A stretch of 64,000 nt of DNA from Athripsodes cinereus (GCA_947579605.1 OX388322.1:9486001-9550000), one strand, 5' to 3'; shown: positions 34,421 to 46,535, counted from the first letter of the stretch. The notes: a model not told the origin generated them from the sequence alone. Program-made: numbers and translations.

Positions 34421-34426
34421 AATAAA
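34421..34426 (+). terminator. Polyadenylation signal of BORCS7
   Basis: AATAAA followed within 15 bp by a GT-rich stretch (TTGTTTTGTTGGCGTTG), 240 bp after the stop. This is a good cleavage-site context. Confidence 0.7.
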
Positions 34427-34621
34427 CCTTGTTTTGTTGGCGTTGTATCATAAAAGTAAAAATGTACATTTGTTTATAGAAATGACACTTAAAACTGCTT
34501 GGTGTAAAGTTGCATATTTTAGAATATTATTTAAAAAGATCTTTACAATCAAATGATATTACTAAGACACAGTATGGAGCAGGAAGAATGAGTAGCATGC
34601 CAGTATAATTATGTTGTAATC

Positions 34622-34860
34622 CTCTGTGTGTAGGTGGGGGGTGGCCCAGATGCCGACACCATCTACACATGTCATAGACCCTCTCCGTTCATCCGGCCTG
34701 CGGATGTTTATTTCCCCTGGCACTGTCTCACATGTGGTCTCGCAAGCACTGGCAAACTGGGCAATGATCCCAACAAGCACTGACTATTTAAAGTACATGA
34801 GAAGCCAAAAGCAGTGTCGAGTCACTGTAACCACCTCAGTTCAGGAATCACTCTAGAGAT
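34622..34860 (+). other. GC-rich segment with an open frame, unassigned
   Basis: An island of clearly higher G+C than its flanks. After CTGTGTGTAG there is an open frame from 34626 to 34855 (76 codons; VIDPLRSSGLRMFISPGTVS, HVVSQALANWAMIPTSTDYL). The antisense strand is also open over most of it. It could be an exon or a scrap of a LINE; no family recognised. Confidence 0.3.
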
Positions 34861-34954
34861 CGTCTATGAAGAGGTGTGTGGTGATTTATTGCCTGAAGTC
34901 CGTACAGAATCTATGTATGGGGAGAGATCCGTTTAGTACAATTACATATCCTAT

Positions 34955-35140
34955 AAATGGGGTAACCAGTAGACTAACTGCACATACTAAACACTCAAGT
35001 TATTCTCTCTGTGAAAATAAAAATTAGAACATTAAAGATGAATGGCATTCGTCATGCTGACTTGAACATGTTAAATGTTTTAATTGAGATATTTTACAAA
35101 CACCGCAATTCACAGGACACTTAAAAACCTGGGGATCCTT
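34955..35140. repeat. Dispersed module family, copy C
   Basis: ATAAATGGGGTAACCAGTAGAC, later TAAAGATGAATGGCATTCGTC and ACATGTTAAATGTTTTA, and CACAGGACACTTAAAAACCT at the end, in the family's order. Confidence 0.55.
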
Positions 35141-37054
35141 AGAACCTATTTTCTAAATCGAAATACATTTTATTGATAAAAGTATTTTATTGTATATTTT
35201 TAAATTAAATATATTAAACAAAACAACAAAATTTCATGTTTAACAATAATTTTTATGACATAATAATAGTACAGATTGTAATATATATTGCAAATAAAAC
35301 TATAAAGGAATACCTACATTAAAAACTAATTTAAAAACTCATCTGATGTTATTTATTAATAGAATATCTGGCTTCCTACCAAAGGCATACCAGGAGGGGA
35401 AAACTGGGGCAGTTGCACACCTAGGATCTGGGAAATTGTAGGACAGTAGACATAATTTAAAATATGGAAAATTGGGAAGCACCCCCTCTTTCCCTACTAG
35501 AAATCAGAGACCGAAAATAAGGCAGTTTTATAAAACTGTTACGCAACAATGAGAAGATTGGGATTTTTTCAAATTCATATACCAAAAGGTAAATTGGGTA
35601 TAAATTTGAAAAGTAGGATGTTACTTAAAATAATACACCAAATTTTGAAAACTGAGAACAATAATAAAGGCCACTGACAATTGTTAAAATATTTTTTTCT
35701 AAGCTGCTGCTCCTCTCCCCCGTCACCCCCTAGTAAGCATTCAGGTGACATTATGGTATTGCTAGAAATTTCTGGTGGATGTTAAGAGCTGATTAATGGT
35801 ATCATGCAATCACATACATGCAACAACAGATTTAAAACAACACTAATAGTAATGTCAAATCAAATGTAGCTTGCTTTGTCTGATTCTGATAATCAAAAAC
35901 ATTATGTGTAACAAAATTGTACAATATTTGACCAAATTCAAGCAAAAATATGCTTTCCACCTCTGCAGTAAGGTCTCTATATTCATATTAAAAAATAAAG
36001 CCTACCATGTGAGGGGGAATGTGTTAGGATGGTCTCTCTTTCTAATATATTACCTATATATAAAGTAATAACAATATTAGAATCAGTAGGTTTATATAAT
36101 ACTAACGTGTGTTAGAAATGGACAATACAGTAAGTAGAGCATAGTTTTGTTAAACGTATAAATACAACATTTATGATTATTATCATCAAATAATGATTGT
36201 TTTCTACAAATATCGATTGTTATGTCGAATCTACAGATTTTACAAAAATCACTTTTTTACAAATTTAGTCATGACGTTTCTTAATACATTATTTGTTTCT
36301 TAGTAATATCATTTCAATCTATACACTATAAAGTGAAAAGTTTTGTAATTCTGTTATTATGAATGATAAAATTATGCATTTATTCCACTTTATTTGGCTC
36401 TTCTGTAAATCTAAATTTTGCAGATCCGACGTTATATTTTGGTCATGACGATATGTTTATACAGAGATGACAGCAAGTGTGTTGTGGGAAGATAGTAAAA
36501 TTACTGTTGTTAATTACTTTATTTCATGCAGATGGCAGTGAATAAGTTTATATATTTACTTTCAGTTTTTTTCAGATGCAGCGCTAGCTTAGCAGAAATG
36601 AAAAGGTTAAGTATATCTATCTGCAATGATCTATTTATTTGATTGCGACCAAATATTATTAAATGCCATAATTCTAAGAAGTAATACATCAGTACTTTGC
36701 ACACTTGAAAACCGATTTTAAGCTATGTAATCTGAAGGTGAGATAAGGAATAAAATAAATACAGAACTGATAATAGTTTAAACATGGAATATTTCCATGA
36801 GTTTCAATATATTTATAAATATCACCCATTATCTATCTATAAAGACACAAATTATAGTATGTACATTTAACATCGAGGTGCACGGAATTGTAAAATACGT
36901 TCACTGTTTAATTACAAATTATTTTTGTGGTACTAAGAAAATGCAACCGTTCCGAGTGCATATTTTGACTGAAAAAACAAAGCTCTGCAGTTTTTAGAAT
37001 AAAATTCTTTATTCCTAATACTGATATATTTCAATGTTACTGCACACTTTTAAT
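35141..37054. other. Intergenic, AT-rich
   Basis: No gene recognised. A diverged repeat (TTTGACCAAATTCAAGCAAA, 35925-36110) has a relative at 39128-39330. Confidence 0.45.
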
Positions 37055-37126
37055 GGCAGGTGCAGCACAGAGGTAATGCTCTCGCCTTTGAGTCACGAGG
37101 TTCTGGGTTCGATTCCCGGCCAGGGC
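37055..37126 (+). repeat. tRNA-like SINE head
   Basis: D-arm-like AGCACAGAGGTAATGCT, an anticodon-arm-like CTCG...CGAG, and a complete T arm CTGGGTTCGATTCCCGG with B box GGTTCGATTCC. The 5' side does not pair with the 3' CCAGGGC as an acceptor stem, so it is a tRNA-derived SINE or pseudo-tRNA, different from the family at 4360. Confidence 0.65.
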
Positions 37127-37977
37127 AAAATGAGTTTTTGGCTGAATGGCTTTTTTCAAACTGTACTGGTTCTCGGTGTTACACATATATATGTTAGGTG
37201 CATTACATATGTGTGTCACCGCGTTAGTACCCATAATACAAGATTCACACATTAGTTCAATTTGTCTAAACTGAACATATATATTTATTTTATTCTTTTT
37301 GCATATCATCATTAAATAACAAAACAATATTAAATTTAAAATACTAAGACGATATGCAGTGGCAATATTATCACTAAGAAATGATTTCCTCAATCTAACC
37401 ACGATGTATGTTAAGGTAAATAGTATATTAAAAGCCATCAATCATAAAATGCTTCATTTCACTCAACGCAAGATACACAATTTTATTTAGTTAAAATCAC
37501 AAAAATGCCCAATTCATTTACTTAATGATATCTTTGCTATGCATTTATTTAGATGGATTTATAGCTATGTATAATTTACTAAAAATATGATATACAGTCG
37601 AACTTGGTTGTGGCGAGCGTGAAGTAACTGATTAAATTTGTCCATTACAAATGTTGCTTGCTATATCAGATTTGTAGGTAGGTATATATGGAATATCATG
37701 ATGCATTTTAAGATTAGTGAATATAACTTGCAAATATGTATAAAAACTAAACTCAGTACAAGAGAATTCAACTGAGATAATTTTAATTTCAGACATAAAT
37801 TGAAAATGAATTTAGTACTGAAAATTATTGTCATCAATCTGATTTCAAGAGTTAAAATAATAGCTATTTTCGCTTGCCCGATTTATTAACAAAAAAAATC
37901 TTAATTAATTAATTAATTTCCTCTATCCTTAGCAAAATTTATTATGATTTGAATAAATAACCAAGTGTATTATTATT
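37127..37977. other. Intergenic
   Basis: Probably includes the body of the SINE headed at 37055 (about 100 bp). The rest is AT-rich, without recognisable features. Confidence 0.45.
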
Positions 37978-38100
37978 ATACCATCACGGCATATCCCACA
38001 AGTGGGGTTGCCAGCAGACCAGCCGCATGCAAGAAATATGCAAAGTACCTATATACATTCATACATACTAAGTGTATACATATATATAAAATCATAATAT
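37978..38100. repeat. Dispersed module family, copy D
   Basis: TACCATCACGGCATATCCCA, CAAGTGGGGTTGCCAGCAGA and CCAGCCGCATGCAAGAAAT; the reverse complement of this phrase occurs at 59036-59100 and 59315-59347. Confidence 0.6.
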
Positions 38101-38182
38101 ACTGTCCAGTTCCACTCAACAAGTAAAAATGTCTAATATACAATTTTTGTAATTTTGATACATTTATATTATGTTCTAAAAC

Positions 38183-38796
38183 AGGGATCCACAGACTTAT
38201 AGGGAACAGGGGCCACTCGTGAAGATTATGAGCCAAGGACGGGCCGCTATAAGAAAATTAACACTAAGTTTTAATTTCTAGAAATGCTCAGACATTAAAA
38301 TTTTTACCCACCCGTCACCGAATTTCCAAAATGGTATAGGAATTTGAAATATTTCAAAAACTCCCCAGTTTTCTTAAAGAATATTTTCTCACAGTACCTT
38401 TTTCATTTGTATCAATTGTTTGTGTCCATAGTCCATACCCGATACTAAAAATGTTACGTGTTTGAATTTCTAACCCCCCCCCCCCCCGTCGTTGAATTTC
38501 CAAAATGTTATAGGAATTAGAAATATTTCATAAACACCTTAGTTTTCTTAAAGAATATAGACAAGACACAAGCTTTTAGCTTACTGTGAAAGGTGTATAA
38601 GGTTGTATTTGGGTTTATCACAAAAACCCAGATAACTTTTTTAAAAAAAAAAAAATTTACACAAATTATTAAGTATCTGGTATTTTTTACCGAATATCCG
38701 ATTATCAGTGGTATTGTCATTTTTTTATATTATATAATTCGCTAGCAGGCCACAGATATACCGATCAAGGGCCGCATGCCGCTTGCGTATTGCTGC
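38183..38796. mobile_element. hAT-like element with 8-bp target duplication
   Basis: TCTAAAAC flanks both sides (38175-38182, 38797-38804). The left end AGGGATCCACAGAC and right end GCGTATTGCTGC with GGGCCGC words are hAT-like but imperfect. Inside, a 70-bp phrase (GAATTTCCAAAATG.TATAGG...) is directly repeated at about 38320 and 38500, and a SINE tail is nested at 38563-38650. Confidence 0.65.
38563..38650 (+). mobile_element. SINE 3' fragment, copy 3
   Basis: GACACAAGCTTTTAGCTTAC, GTGAAAGGTGTATAAGG and AAAAACCCAGATA match the bodies at 4360-4530 and 56199-56373. The tRNA-like head is missing, as expected of a 5'-truncated insertion. Confidence 0.8.
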
Positions 38797-38804
38797 TCTA
38801 AAAC

Positions 38805-41230
38805 CTAACAGAAAGTATAATATACTATACAATAATCTGAAAGTTAAATACATATACTGTCTTTGTTCTGTTCAATAGTTAAATAATTCGAAATATATAA
38901 ATGGAGCTGTGTATTTTTTATAGTTATTTGTTTGCGGAATTGAAAGGTTGCGTTGATTGTGTGTATTACCAATTAAATAAAAAAAATTGACTTGTTGAGT
39001 TACGGAACTGAACACTCGTCATATATGTAAAATGTTCAAAATTTATCAAATACATTTCATTTAGTAATTCAAGATTGGCAACATTTTAAATTTATTATAG
39101 TAGGGCAACCACATTATATTTATAACAAGACTGTACACATTTGACAAAATTCAAGCAAAAATATGTTTTTTGTCATTAAATTAAGTTGCTATTCCTATGT
39201 GGAATATATTAGAGCCCTGTCCCTTTCTAACAATGTTGCCAGTGTATAAAACTATGAGAATATTGTCAGAATCATAAGTTAATATTAAACCAACTATAAA
39301 GGACAGAATCCTAACACATACTCTCCCAGATGGCTGCGTATTTTAAAGTGCTCAGTTTTGTTATAGATACTCAATGTACTCTTTAAGCCCAAGGCAATAT
39401 CCCAATTTTCTCTGAATCACGTCTATAATGTCTTAGAAAGTTATATATAGTATAGAAATGTTTTCATGTGTTAATTTAAGGTTTTAAAAATATTCTCTGT
39501 ACAACCAACCACCAACAATGTGGAAAGCATCACCCGTCGTTTTATTGAAAAAAACATTAGAAGCCTCCATCTTTATTTTGACTCTAGAACAGTTTTAACA
39601 GCAAGATTTTTTAGCATAGACAGTACTTTAGGTGCTCAGAGCTACTACATTATCAACTTTATTGTGTTCAAACCTTGTGACAGTTAATTCAAATGAATTT
39701 ATTTTTTGACATAACCAAGTGATGGAAACTGGATTTTGCTTGCTCAGAAGTGTGGTATATAATATCTTTGCCGTAGGAATACTGGGTAAATTCAGCGTAT
39801 ACGAGGCAAGCTTGTCAATGACATTCGTGACATGGATGACTCTCTTTTAAATTATAGGATAATACACATGTTTTAATGACATGTAAAAAGAAGGAATAAA
39901 TTAATTCATATTAGGATTTTGAAAACAATTATAATAAAACATGATTTTTAAAATGATATTCTCAATTTAACTTCGGATAATTCAGTTTAAATTTTGGTTG
40001 TGTGACTTTAAAATATCTACAACATAATACAAAATAAATCCTATTGTGACTCCTTCAAAACTGGTTGGTCTTATAACTCATGCGAAACTGGATGCCGTTT
40101 TATTTTTTTAATAATAAATCATATGGACGACTTCATTTCCAAGATGCATAAATACATACCGTTCTACAATTTATACCAGATTTAAACAGCATTAAATTAT
40201 CCAAAATAAGGAAATATTTTTTTTAAACATCAAAAAATCTCATTGTAACAAAAACATTTTACACTTGAGTAATCCTAAAATTTAGAATATATCAGAATAA
40301 AAGCACAAATCTATTAATTTAAGACAATGGCATGCGTATAACAGATGACACACTCATAACAATATCGTATTTAGATACATTCAGAAATTTCGACATGTTA
40401 ATTTCAAATTTAACCCTTTTTCAAAAATCACACTAAGTGCAAAGTTGGATTCTTCACATAGTAATCTATTTCTTTTTGAACAAAGATGAATGTGTAGAAA
40501 TTACAGGTATTGTCTGTGAATTATGATCCATACCAGTAACATAATTACGCTCTACTACTTCACCTATTATATTTAATTTTTGAATTGCGAAAAAGGTTTT
40601 ACAAATCGATAACATTCGTAAATTTTTCAATACAAGAAGTGATGCACAGTAATATTTCAACTTGATTTGACTAAAAATGCCATGCAAAGTCCAATGAGAT
40701 GATTGTTGAATCATTAATGACTGTATTAATATACTTGGATCAAATTTAGTAAGCGATCAATTACCGATTGAATAAAAACCTGATATATTTTTGATCTGAT
40801 TAATGAACCACTGATCAGGTTAAATTTTTTTTTGAGATAAGATGAGCCGACTAGCCAATAAGTTAGTGCTCAAATGCTAGACTAGTCGTAATGTTGATCA
40901 TTGGTTTCAGATAAGTTTGAAAACCTCCGGTTTGCTTCATTCGTTACACTACTTGTCATGCATTCATTTAAACTAGTTTGATTATAAAAATAAAATTTAT
41001 GCAGTAAGAACTGGCAAACTATTTAATTTATTTCCTCTTTTTTGTATGACTTAAGTGCCAACTTGTCTTTTTATAAGTTATAAATGTGGCCAGACAGTCA
41101 GCTAATATTTTCTGATAGGTCTTTGATCGCTTGTATTATTTGACCAATGTTTATTAATAAGCAATTAATGTTCGGGAAGTAAGGCCCAGCCAAGTTTTAC
41201 ATTATGTTACTTGTTCATAAGTAGAAATAG
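38805..41230. other. Intergenic, AT-rich
   Basis: A diverged repeat copy lies at 39128-39330. The 82-codon minus frame at about 40466-40714 has no recognisable family. Nothing else was supported. Confidence 0.45.
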
Positions 41231-41249
41231 ATTTTATTTTCCAGTTTAC
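41231..41249 (-). terminator. BSDC1 3' end, AATAAA close to stop
   Basis: The minus strand reads GGAAAATAAAATC just 10-15 bp after the stop. A second AATAAA lies about 100 bp beyond (near 41150) and may be the one used. Confidence 0.4.
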
Positions 41250-41731
41250 TTATTTATCCGCTTCCTCAAATTCAAATTCCTTCTCCCAACTCTCGTCTGA
41301 ATTACTACTTGCGTTGTCTATTGCCGTTTTCTCTGCTAATTCTTCAGATAGACTCTTTTGTTTTTTCTTATCATTAAAATGATCCTCCACCATTTTACTT
41401 TGTAAATCAGATTTTGAGGAATTACGTACTGTTTTTTTCTTCTTGTCTTGTATCAACATTTTACCCATTGTTTTCTGAACATTGGCCACTGTCTCTGAAC
41501 TTTTAGATTTAGAATCTTTGTTATTGATTTTACTTGGTGCTTTGGAACTAGAGGATTTTTCTTTAGCGGATTGTTTTAGTTGTGGGCTCGATGCAGATTT
41601 TGTAGGAGATTTTTTAACATCAGTTTCATTCGTTAAAGGTAATGTAGTTTTTGTAGATCTAATTTCTGCTTCATACTCTTCTAATAATTTTGTTTGTTGC
41701 TCTTCGGAAAGCTCAACGTCAATGGCAAAGT
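41250..41731 (-). CDS. BSDC1: BSD domain-containing protein 1, last exon
   Basis: The acceptor TATTTCAG joins in phase to Asp, giving DFAIDVELSEEQQTKLLEEYEAEI, then a long Ser/Lys-rich disordered stretch and an acidic end SDESWEKEFEFEEADK with TAA. Vertebrate BSDC1 has the matching SEDWEKDFDLDMTEEE near its end. 159 codons plus stop. Confidence 0.9.
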
Positions 41732-41811
41732 CTGAAATACAACAATACATTATTAGAATAATTTATGAATATGGTGATAATATATGTACGATATTATGAA
41801 GAATTAATCAC

Positions 41812-42017
41812 CATTATCCCACGTAACATCAGCATCCCCCTCTGCCATATCTGGAGTGGGCGTGGAGCCACAGTTGGATCTCACACTGTCATCGGTAGAT
41901 GTGTCTAGTGGGACTTCCCCTAGCAGGCTACTAACTACAGGATCTGAAGGCAGGTAGCTCACAGGTGCTCCAGGATTACATAGTCTGTCTTCTAGTAGAG
42001 CTTTACGGTACAGGTAT
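41812..42017 (-). CDS. BSDC1: BSD domain-containing protein 1, exon after BSD core
   Basis: Starts by completing Arg and continues YLYRKALLEDRLCNPGAPVS, so the join with the previous exon makes FWERYLYR, the hallmark W-x-R-Y-F/L-Y end of the BSD fold. It then runs acidic (DTSTDDSVRSNCGSTPTPDM) to AATG|GTGATT in phase 1. Confidence 0.9.
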
Positions 42018-42325
42018 CTACAATATGCAAAAATAACAGTTAAGATCCTAATTAAGAAAATTTATATTCAAAAGAAATAAATAAGTGTGGTGTGGTGCGA
42101 CAGTGAGGCTCTTGCTTGTGCAAGGTCTCATGAAATTATTAGGTCCACAGGAAAATATTGTTATACGGCAGAAGTTGGTAAACTGCAATTCATTGACCAT
42201 CACTAATTAATATCTTCATCTAACTTATGATGAAATTTATACTAAAGAAATAGTCAATCAAATACACAGACCAAAATAATGCAATTAGAGGGAAAAAATG
42301 TATGGGACAGTAATATATAGCGTAC

Positions 42326-42531
42326 CTCTCCCAAAAGTGTTTTTCAGATAGAGCTGCTGGGACCAGCCTGTCCAGTTTCTCCCTAAGAACTGATGAGTTT
42401 TTCAACTGCTTTTCCAGAACTGTGGCAGAGGGGAAGGGATGTACTTTCTTCCAAGCTTCCAATCTTTCTAAACTATCACCTTCTGGAGCTACCAGATATG
42501 TGGCATCTAAACTTTGCAATGATATTATTTC
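42326..42531 (-). CDS. BSDC1: BSD domain-containing protein 1, BSD exon
   Basis: After TTTTTTGCAG it encodes EIISLQSLDATYLVAPEGDS, the F.AW-type EAWKKVHPF, and LREKLDRLVPAALSEKHFWE. LVPAAxSxxxFWxRY is the BSD-domain core also seen in vertebrate BSDC1. The donor is GAG|AG..GTACGC, phase 2. Confidence 0.93.
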
Positions 42532-42549
42532 CTGCAAAAAATAATGTTA

Positions 42550-42655
42550 CATTAACATGGTACACACCCTAGGCAGGCACTGGGTAGAAGTGGAATTTCT
42601 CCACACCTTGGGACGCCCTTAAATCCTAGACTTCATAAGATGTCATTTGAGAATG
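42550..42655 (+). repeat. LINE scrap in BSDC1 intron
   Basis: Reverse complement of words from 26975-27235 (CCTAGGCAGGCACTGGGTAG, AAGTGGAATTTCTCCACACC, CTAGACTTCATAAGATGTC). It belongs to the R1/Jockey-like family, here with plus-strand coding sense. Confidence 0.65.
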
Positions 42656-42859
42656 AAAAAGTTATAGAAAGAAAATTTATTCACATTGTTTGAAGCACAG
42701 TGTAGATGGATCAGTTAACATGAATGGGAATGCAAAAATACAAACAAGGCAATAGCATAAATGTATTTGAGACATATTCTCAGAAATTATTTAAAGAATA
42801 ACAAAGTTATTTTTTCTTTAACAGATGAACAAATAAATAAAGTAAAATATTTTCTAAAC

Positions 42860-43015
42860 CATAGCTCTGCTGATGGGTACTGGTTCCCCATCTGTGATAA
42901 TAAATGCTTCTGTGTCGTCATCATCAGGTGATGGGTTGAGCGCCGTATTCACCTGGTCCAGGAATGTGCTTATACTCTTCTTCATTGTGTTGGCTGTGGA
43001 ATCTGGCTCATCCAA
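42860..43015 (-). CDS. BSDC1: BSD domain-containing protein 1, exon
   Basis: 52 codons in phase 0: LDEPDSTANTMKKSISTFLD, QVNTALNPSPDDDDTEAFII, TDGEPVPISRAM. It fits the MKKGLSDFLGVISDTFAPSPD region of vertebrate BSDC1. The donor is ATG|GTTTAG, weaker than consensus but the only one that keeps frame. Confidence 0.88.
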
Positions 43016-43290
43016 CTAAAAAAATCACATTTTCAAAACATATCACACTTAAATAAGTATATAGTTTACTTATTATAATAGAGACAAAACTCCCATAACC
43101 AACCACATTATATGATTGTACAAGATATTTTGTGAACCAAGGATTTCTTTTATAATATCAAATTTCTCAACTACTTATACACTGCAAGATAGGAAATCCC
43201 GATCATTGATAATTGGCAAAGCAGACTTCGTAGGATAAAAAGAGTTTACATGGAATGTGTGACAAAAATTAAATTGTTTTTATTATGTAC

Positions 43291-43407
43291 CCTTAATGTT
43301 TTGGTGATAGTTGTGGAGGTTGTGTTAATGACATGGGACGCTTCACTCTTTACAGCTGAGCTTAACTCATCCAGATCCTTCTTCACCATACCCAGGACCT
43401 CTACGGA
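43291..43407 (-). CDS. BSDC1: BSD domain-containing protein 1, exon
   Basis: 39 codons, phase 0: SVEVLGMVKKDLDELSSAVK then SEASHVINTTSTTITKTLR, like the vertebrate EALEFMKRDLTEFTQVVQHD segment. Acceptor GTCCACAG, donor AGG|GTACAT. Confidence 0.9.
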
Positions 43408-43887
43408 CTGTGGACACCATAAACAATTAATATTAAAACATGTAATCTTATATATTTATGTTGGAGGGATACTACACTATGTGTCTATGTGTGTCACAAA
43501 TGTAATTTTCTCAGTATTTTCAACATTTTTAAGTTTTTTTACATTTACTTTATGTAACACAAAATAACTGTCAAAGATGATTATGCATCCTTCCTACTGG
43601 CCAGTGCTGAAACTTTTTTGAAATGAAGACGAGTTTAAATACAGATTCTTCTTTTTATAAAATATACATAACGTATAAATCAAATCATCTATACTATTGA
43701 AACAATGAAACACAAGTACCAAATCCAGGTAATGTGAGAATAATATACCTACCTATTCAAACAATGATAAATAGTTGATTACCATAAAAAGGGATCAACA
43801 GAATGCATATACACTTTTATCAAAGATGATAATAAATAGTATTTTTAATAAAACAAATTGATATTGTTATAATCAAAGATATATAAC

Positions 43888-44044
43888 CTTATCTTTAGCC
43901 AATGATATCCAGTCTCCCCACCATCCACTAGCTCTATTATTCTCCTCAGCCTCCACTGCTCTGTCCACACCCGAGGTGACGTGCGATGGAGCCTCAGAAA
44001 TAGGGCTCTCCTCAGTTGGACCGTCATCATTCTTTTTGTTAGAC
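43888..44044 (-). CDS. BSDC1: BSD domain-containing protein 1, N-terminal exon
   Basis: BSDC1 has a BSD domain of unproven molecular role (other BSD proteins include TFIIH p62 and synapse-associated SYAP1). This exon follows GATCATTTCAG and reads SNKKNDDGPTEESPISEAPS...ENNRASGWWGDWISLAKDK; the WW.xWx motif near the start is shared with vertebrate BSDC1 (GWWRSWLQQSYQAVKEK). The exon begins mid-codon, so an upstream start exon is required. Assigned exons give about 441 residues (vertebrate 430). Donor AAG|GTTATA. Confidence 0.9.
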
Positions 44045-44605
44045 CTGAAATGATCAACAAAACTTTATTTGATACCCGTATATTTATATATATATATATG
44101 TGTTTAGGTATTTTTAAATAAAATATACCTTTCAGTTCAGTTTAGAAATATAAAAATTTAAAATACACAACTCTGAGGTAGAGTAGGTATATATTGTATT
44201 TGAGCTGATTCAGTTGATAATATTATCGAAATATGAGAAGGAGAGTAAAATGAAATAATTATTACTGCTAGATGTAAAAAATATATTAACGTCTGATACT
44301 ACAACAGTGCATATTGTATACTTTTATGTCTAAATAATAAACAAACTATGTGAACAATAATGTTATGTTTATTTATAGCAATAATTCAATAGGCTATAAA
44401 CATTGCAGGTCACGGATATTATATCAAAAAGTATAAAACTACAACTGCGTCATATAACAAAACATAAAATGCAGGGAGCATACTGTATCCGTGCAAATTT
44501 CAATAATAATATCAACAAGTTACATTATTTTCAGAATATTATTACTCGTACAATGGTACAAATTAACACAACGACTTATGGCTCACCCGAAAAACAACAA
44601 CCTGC
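44045..44605. other. BSDC1 upstream intron or 5' flank
   Basis: AT-rich, with no recognised exon. A TA microsatellite is at about 44082-44100. Confidence 0.5.
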
Positions 44606-44793
44606 GGGGCTACTCTTGACACAATCTAAATACGATCTTAATCTAGTCTTGATCTTAATCATACCACGCGTGAAGGGACTATGGTCGAAAATACCGCGCT
44701 ACCGCAAGATTGGTATGGACATATTTTTTACTAATAGTCACTTCGCGCGTCGTATGATTAAGATTGTATTTAGATTTAGTCAAGAGTAACCCT
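44606..44793. mobile_element. Short MITE with long complementary ends
   Basis: GGGGCTACTCTTGAC and GTCAAGAGTAACCC are the ends; the complementarity runs on through AATCTAAATACGATCTTAAT and its mirror to about 80 bp per arm. The left arm has a small internal duplication (ATCTTAAT...). It explains the 128-codon frame here. Confidence 0.75.
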
Positions 44794-46494
44794 ACTGATA
44801 GAGATGATCACCATGAAAACCTTCAATCCACAATGACTTATCTGTTTTTTTTATAATATAAAAATAAAATAAGAACTATACCATTTGACAAAAGTAACCG
44901 ACATTCTAAACTAAAATGGTAATGCGATAGTCGCATGGAAGGTGGACTCCAAAATTCTTAAATAGAGACCATGGGAGGACATGAGAAGTATAACATAGTC
45001 CAGGTTAGTGAGCTCATGTTGCTCGAGAGCAAAAATCATAAGTTAAGAAGAGGCCTGTATTCAGGAGTGGAAAGATGAAGGCTAGCAAGTAAGAAAACAA
45101 TGGGTGTACAATGTTTGACAGCTGAGATTTGGTCATACTCACAGTAAGAGGTGCATATATTGATCGCTCAGTTCTATACGCTGACAATTAGAAATTTGAA
45201 TACGTTGAGATATGGTGCATCAAAGTTTTGAGCCACTATTAAGATTCACCAAAAACCAGAGACAAATTTGTGTTTATAAACTAAAAAATATTAACTTTGG
45301 AATTTGGAACTAGAGGAATAAAAAATATTACACATTAAAAATAATACAAAAAAACTGAACTTCGAAAAGTTTCAAGTTGTTGACGTACGGAAAGGGGCAA
45401 TGTACGTTATGCAGGTATAATTTCAGATTGTTTTATCAACAGATTAAGGTGTACATTTGTTGTGTTTGAGAAATACTTTGTATTTAGGTTAAGTTACTAA
45501 ACCGTTCTTAGTTACAATTATTTTCTTTTGATATTTCAAAAGATATGTAGCAAAATTCAGTAAAAAAAGGATTTGATATTACCAATGTCCACATCAGAGT
45601 TACGAACGAATGAACAATTTTTCTTTGATTTTTCCACATTCAAAATATGGACAAGGGATAGAAATCAGACAAACTCTTTTCTATACTGATAGAGATATAA
45701 AACTTTTGTTTGTTCCTTCAAATCAATTTTATGAAGAAAAACATCTATTTAAAAATACACAACCAAAAAAACACGCCAACAAAGGAATTAAAACTTGAAG
45801 CTACAACCTCTGATACTGTTTAACAAATTTATTTATTTTGGGCTAGATGAATGTATTTATTTAAGAATACTACTAATGGGCGATCTGTATAAAATGAAAC
45901 CTACAACCAGGAAATTATAACATAATTGTGCATAGCTTTCGGTCATTTTTAACTGTGAAATGATGTTGTGGCAACTAAGTTTTTTTTTTTAAATATAAAT
46001 AAATAAAACTAGTATAATAGGTATGTAAGTTTAGTAATCTTCCGTATTGGGGAAAATAATTGGGTTAATTGACACAACTGGATAATTGATGAAGTTGTCA
46101 GAGTTTTGTGATGAATGCGAAAAGTGGTTTTTCATGTCAATGCAACACCAAAACCCGAATCATATGATCTAATTTCCATCCTTCAATATTGCATAACTGT
46201 CATGCACTCTATCATAAATATTTGCAATGTCTTCAACTACAAATTACAGACGCCTTTTTTATTTGTTTATTGTTGGGATAAAGAAAACATTTGAAGAAAT
46301 GAGGTGATAAAATGTGCGCACTTATATCTAGGTATTGTTTACCTAACAGGACATGTCACAGATTTTGTTATACTTACATTTCAGTCATTCCTTTATGTAT
46401 TTACACTGTTATCGTTTCAAAAACTCATTGATTAATTTATTTGAATAAAGTTATCATGACCAATTAATTTCCGATTTCCCAAAATGACATTTAC
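44794..46494. other. Non-coding, AT-rich
   Basis: It lies in the BSDC1 first intron if the candidate exon at 46495-46535 is right. An alternative start exon (ATG at about 44913, MSVTFVKW then GTATAG) is noted but not preferred. No other feature. Confidence 0.4.
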
Positions 46495-46535
46495 GTACTT
46501 TGACAACTTCCCAAGTCTTTGTTGACAGCGGCCAT
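46495..46535 (-). CDS. BSDC1: Candidate first coding exon of BSDC1
   Basis: ATG in AATATGGCCGCTG context encodes MAAVNKDLGSCQS plus two bases, with a donor AC|GTAAAT in the phase needed by the exon at 43888-44044. The local GCGGCCAT context resembles a start region. Only phase and context support it. Confidence 0.3.

Noticed and set aside
37055..37126. Functional tRNA gene
   Set aside because: T arm and D arm are good but the acceptor stem does not pair and the anticodon loop is irregular. A SINE head is more likely.
35925..39330. Pair of similar segments (35925-36110, 39128-39330) as a defined mobile element
   Set aside because: The similarity is real but highly diverged, and no ends or target duplications can be drawn.
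43845..44060. 71-codon minus frame with Arg-rich product
   Set aside because: It is the wrong frame of the BSDC1 N-terminal exon; the correct frame matches the family.
44403..44789. 128-codon frame as a gene
   Set aside because: Most of it is the arms of a short inverted-repeat MITE, and the rest has no family features.
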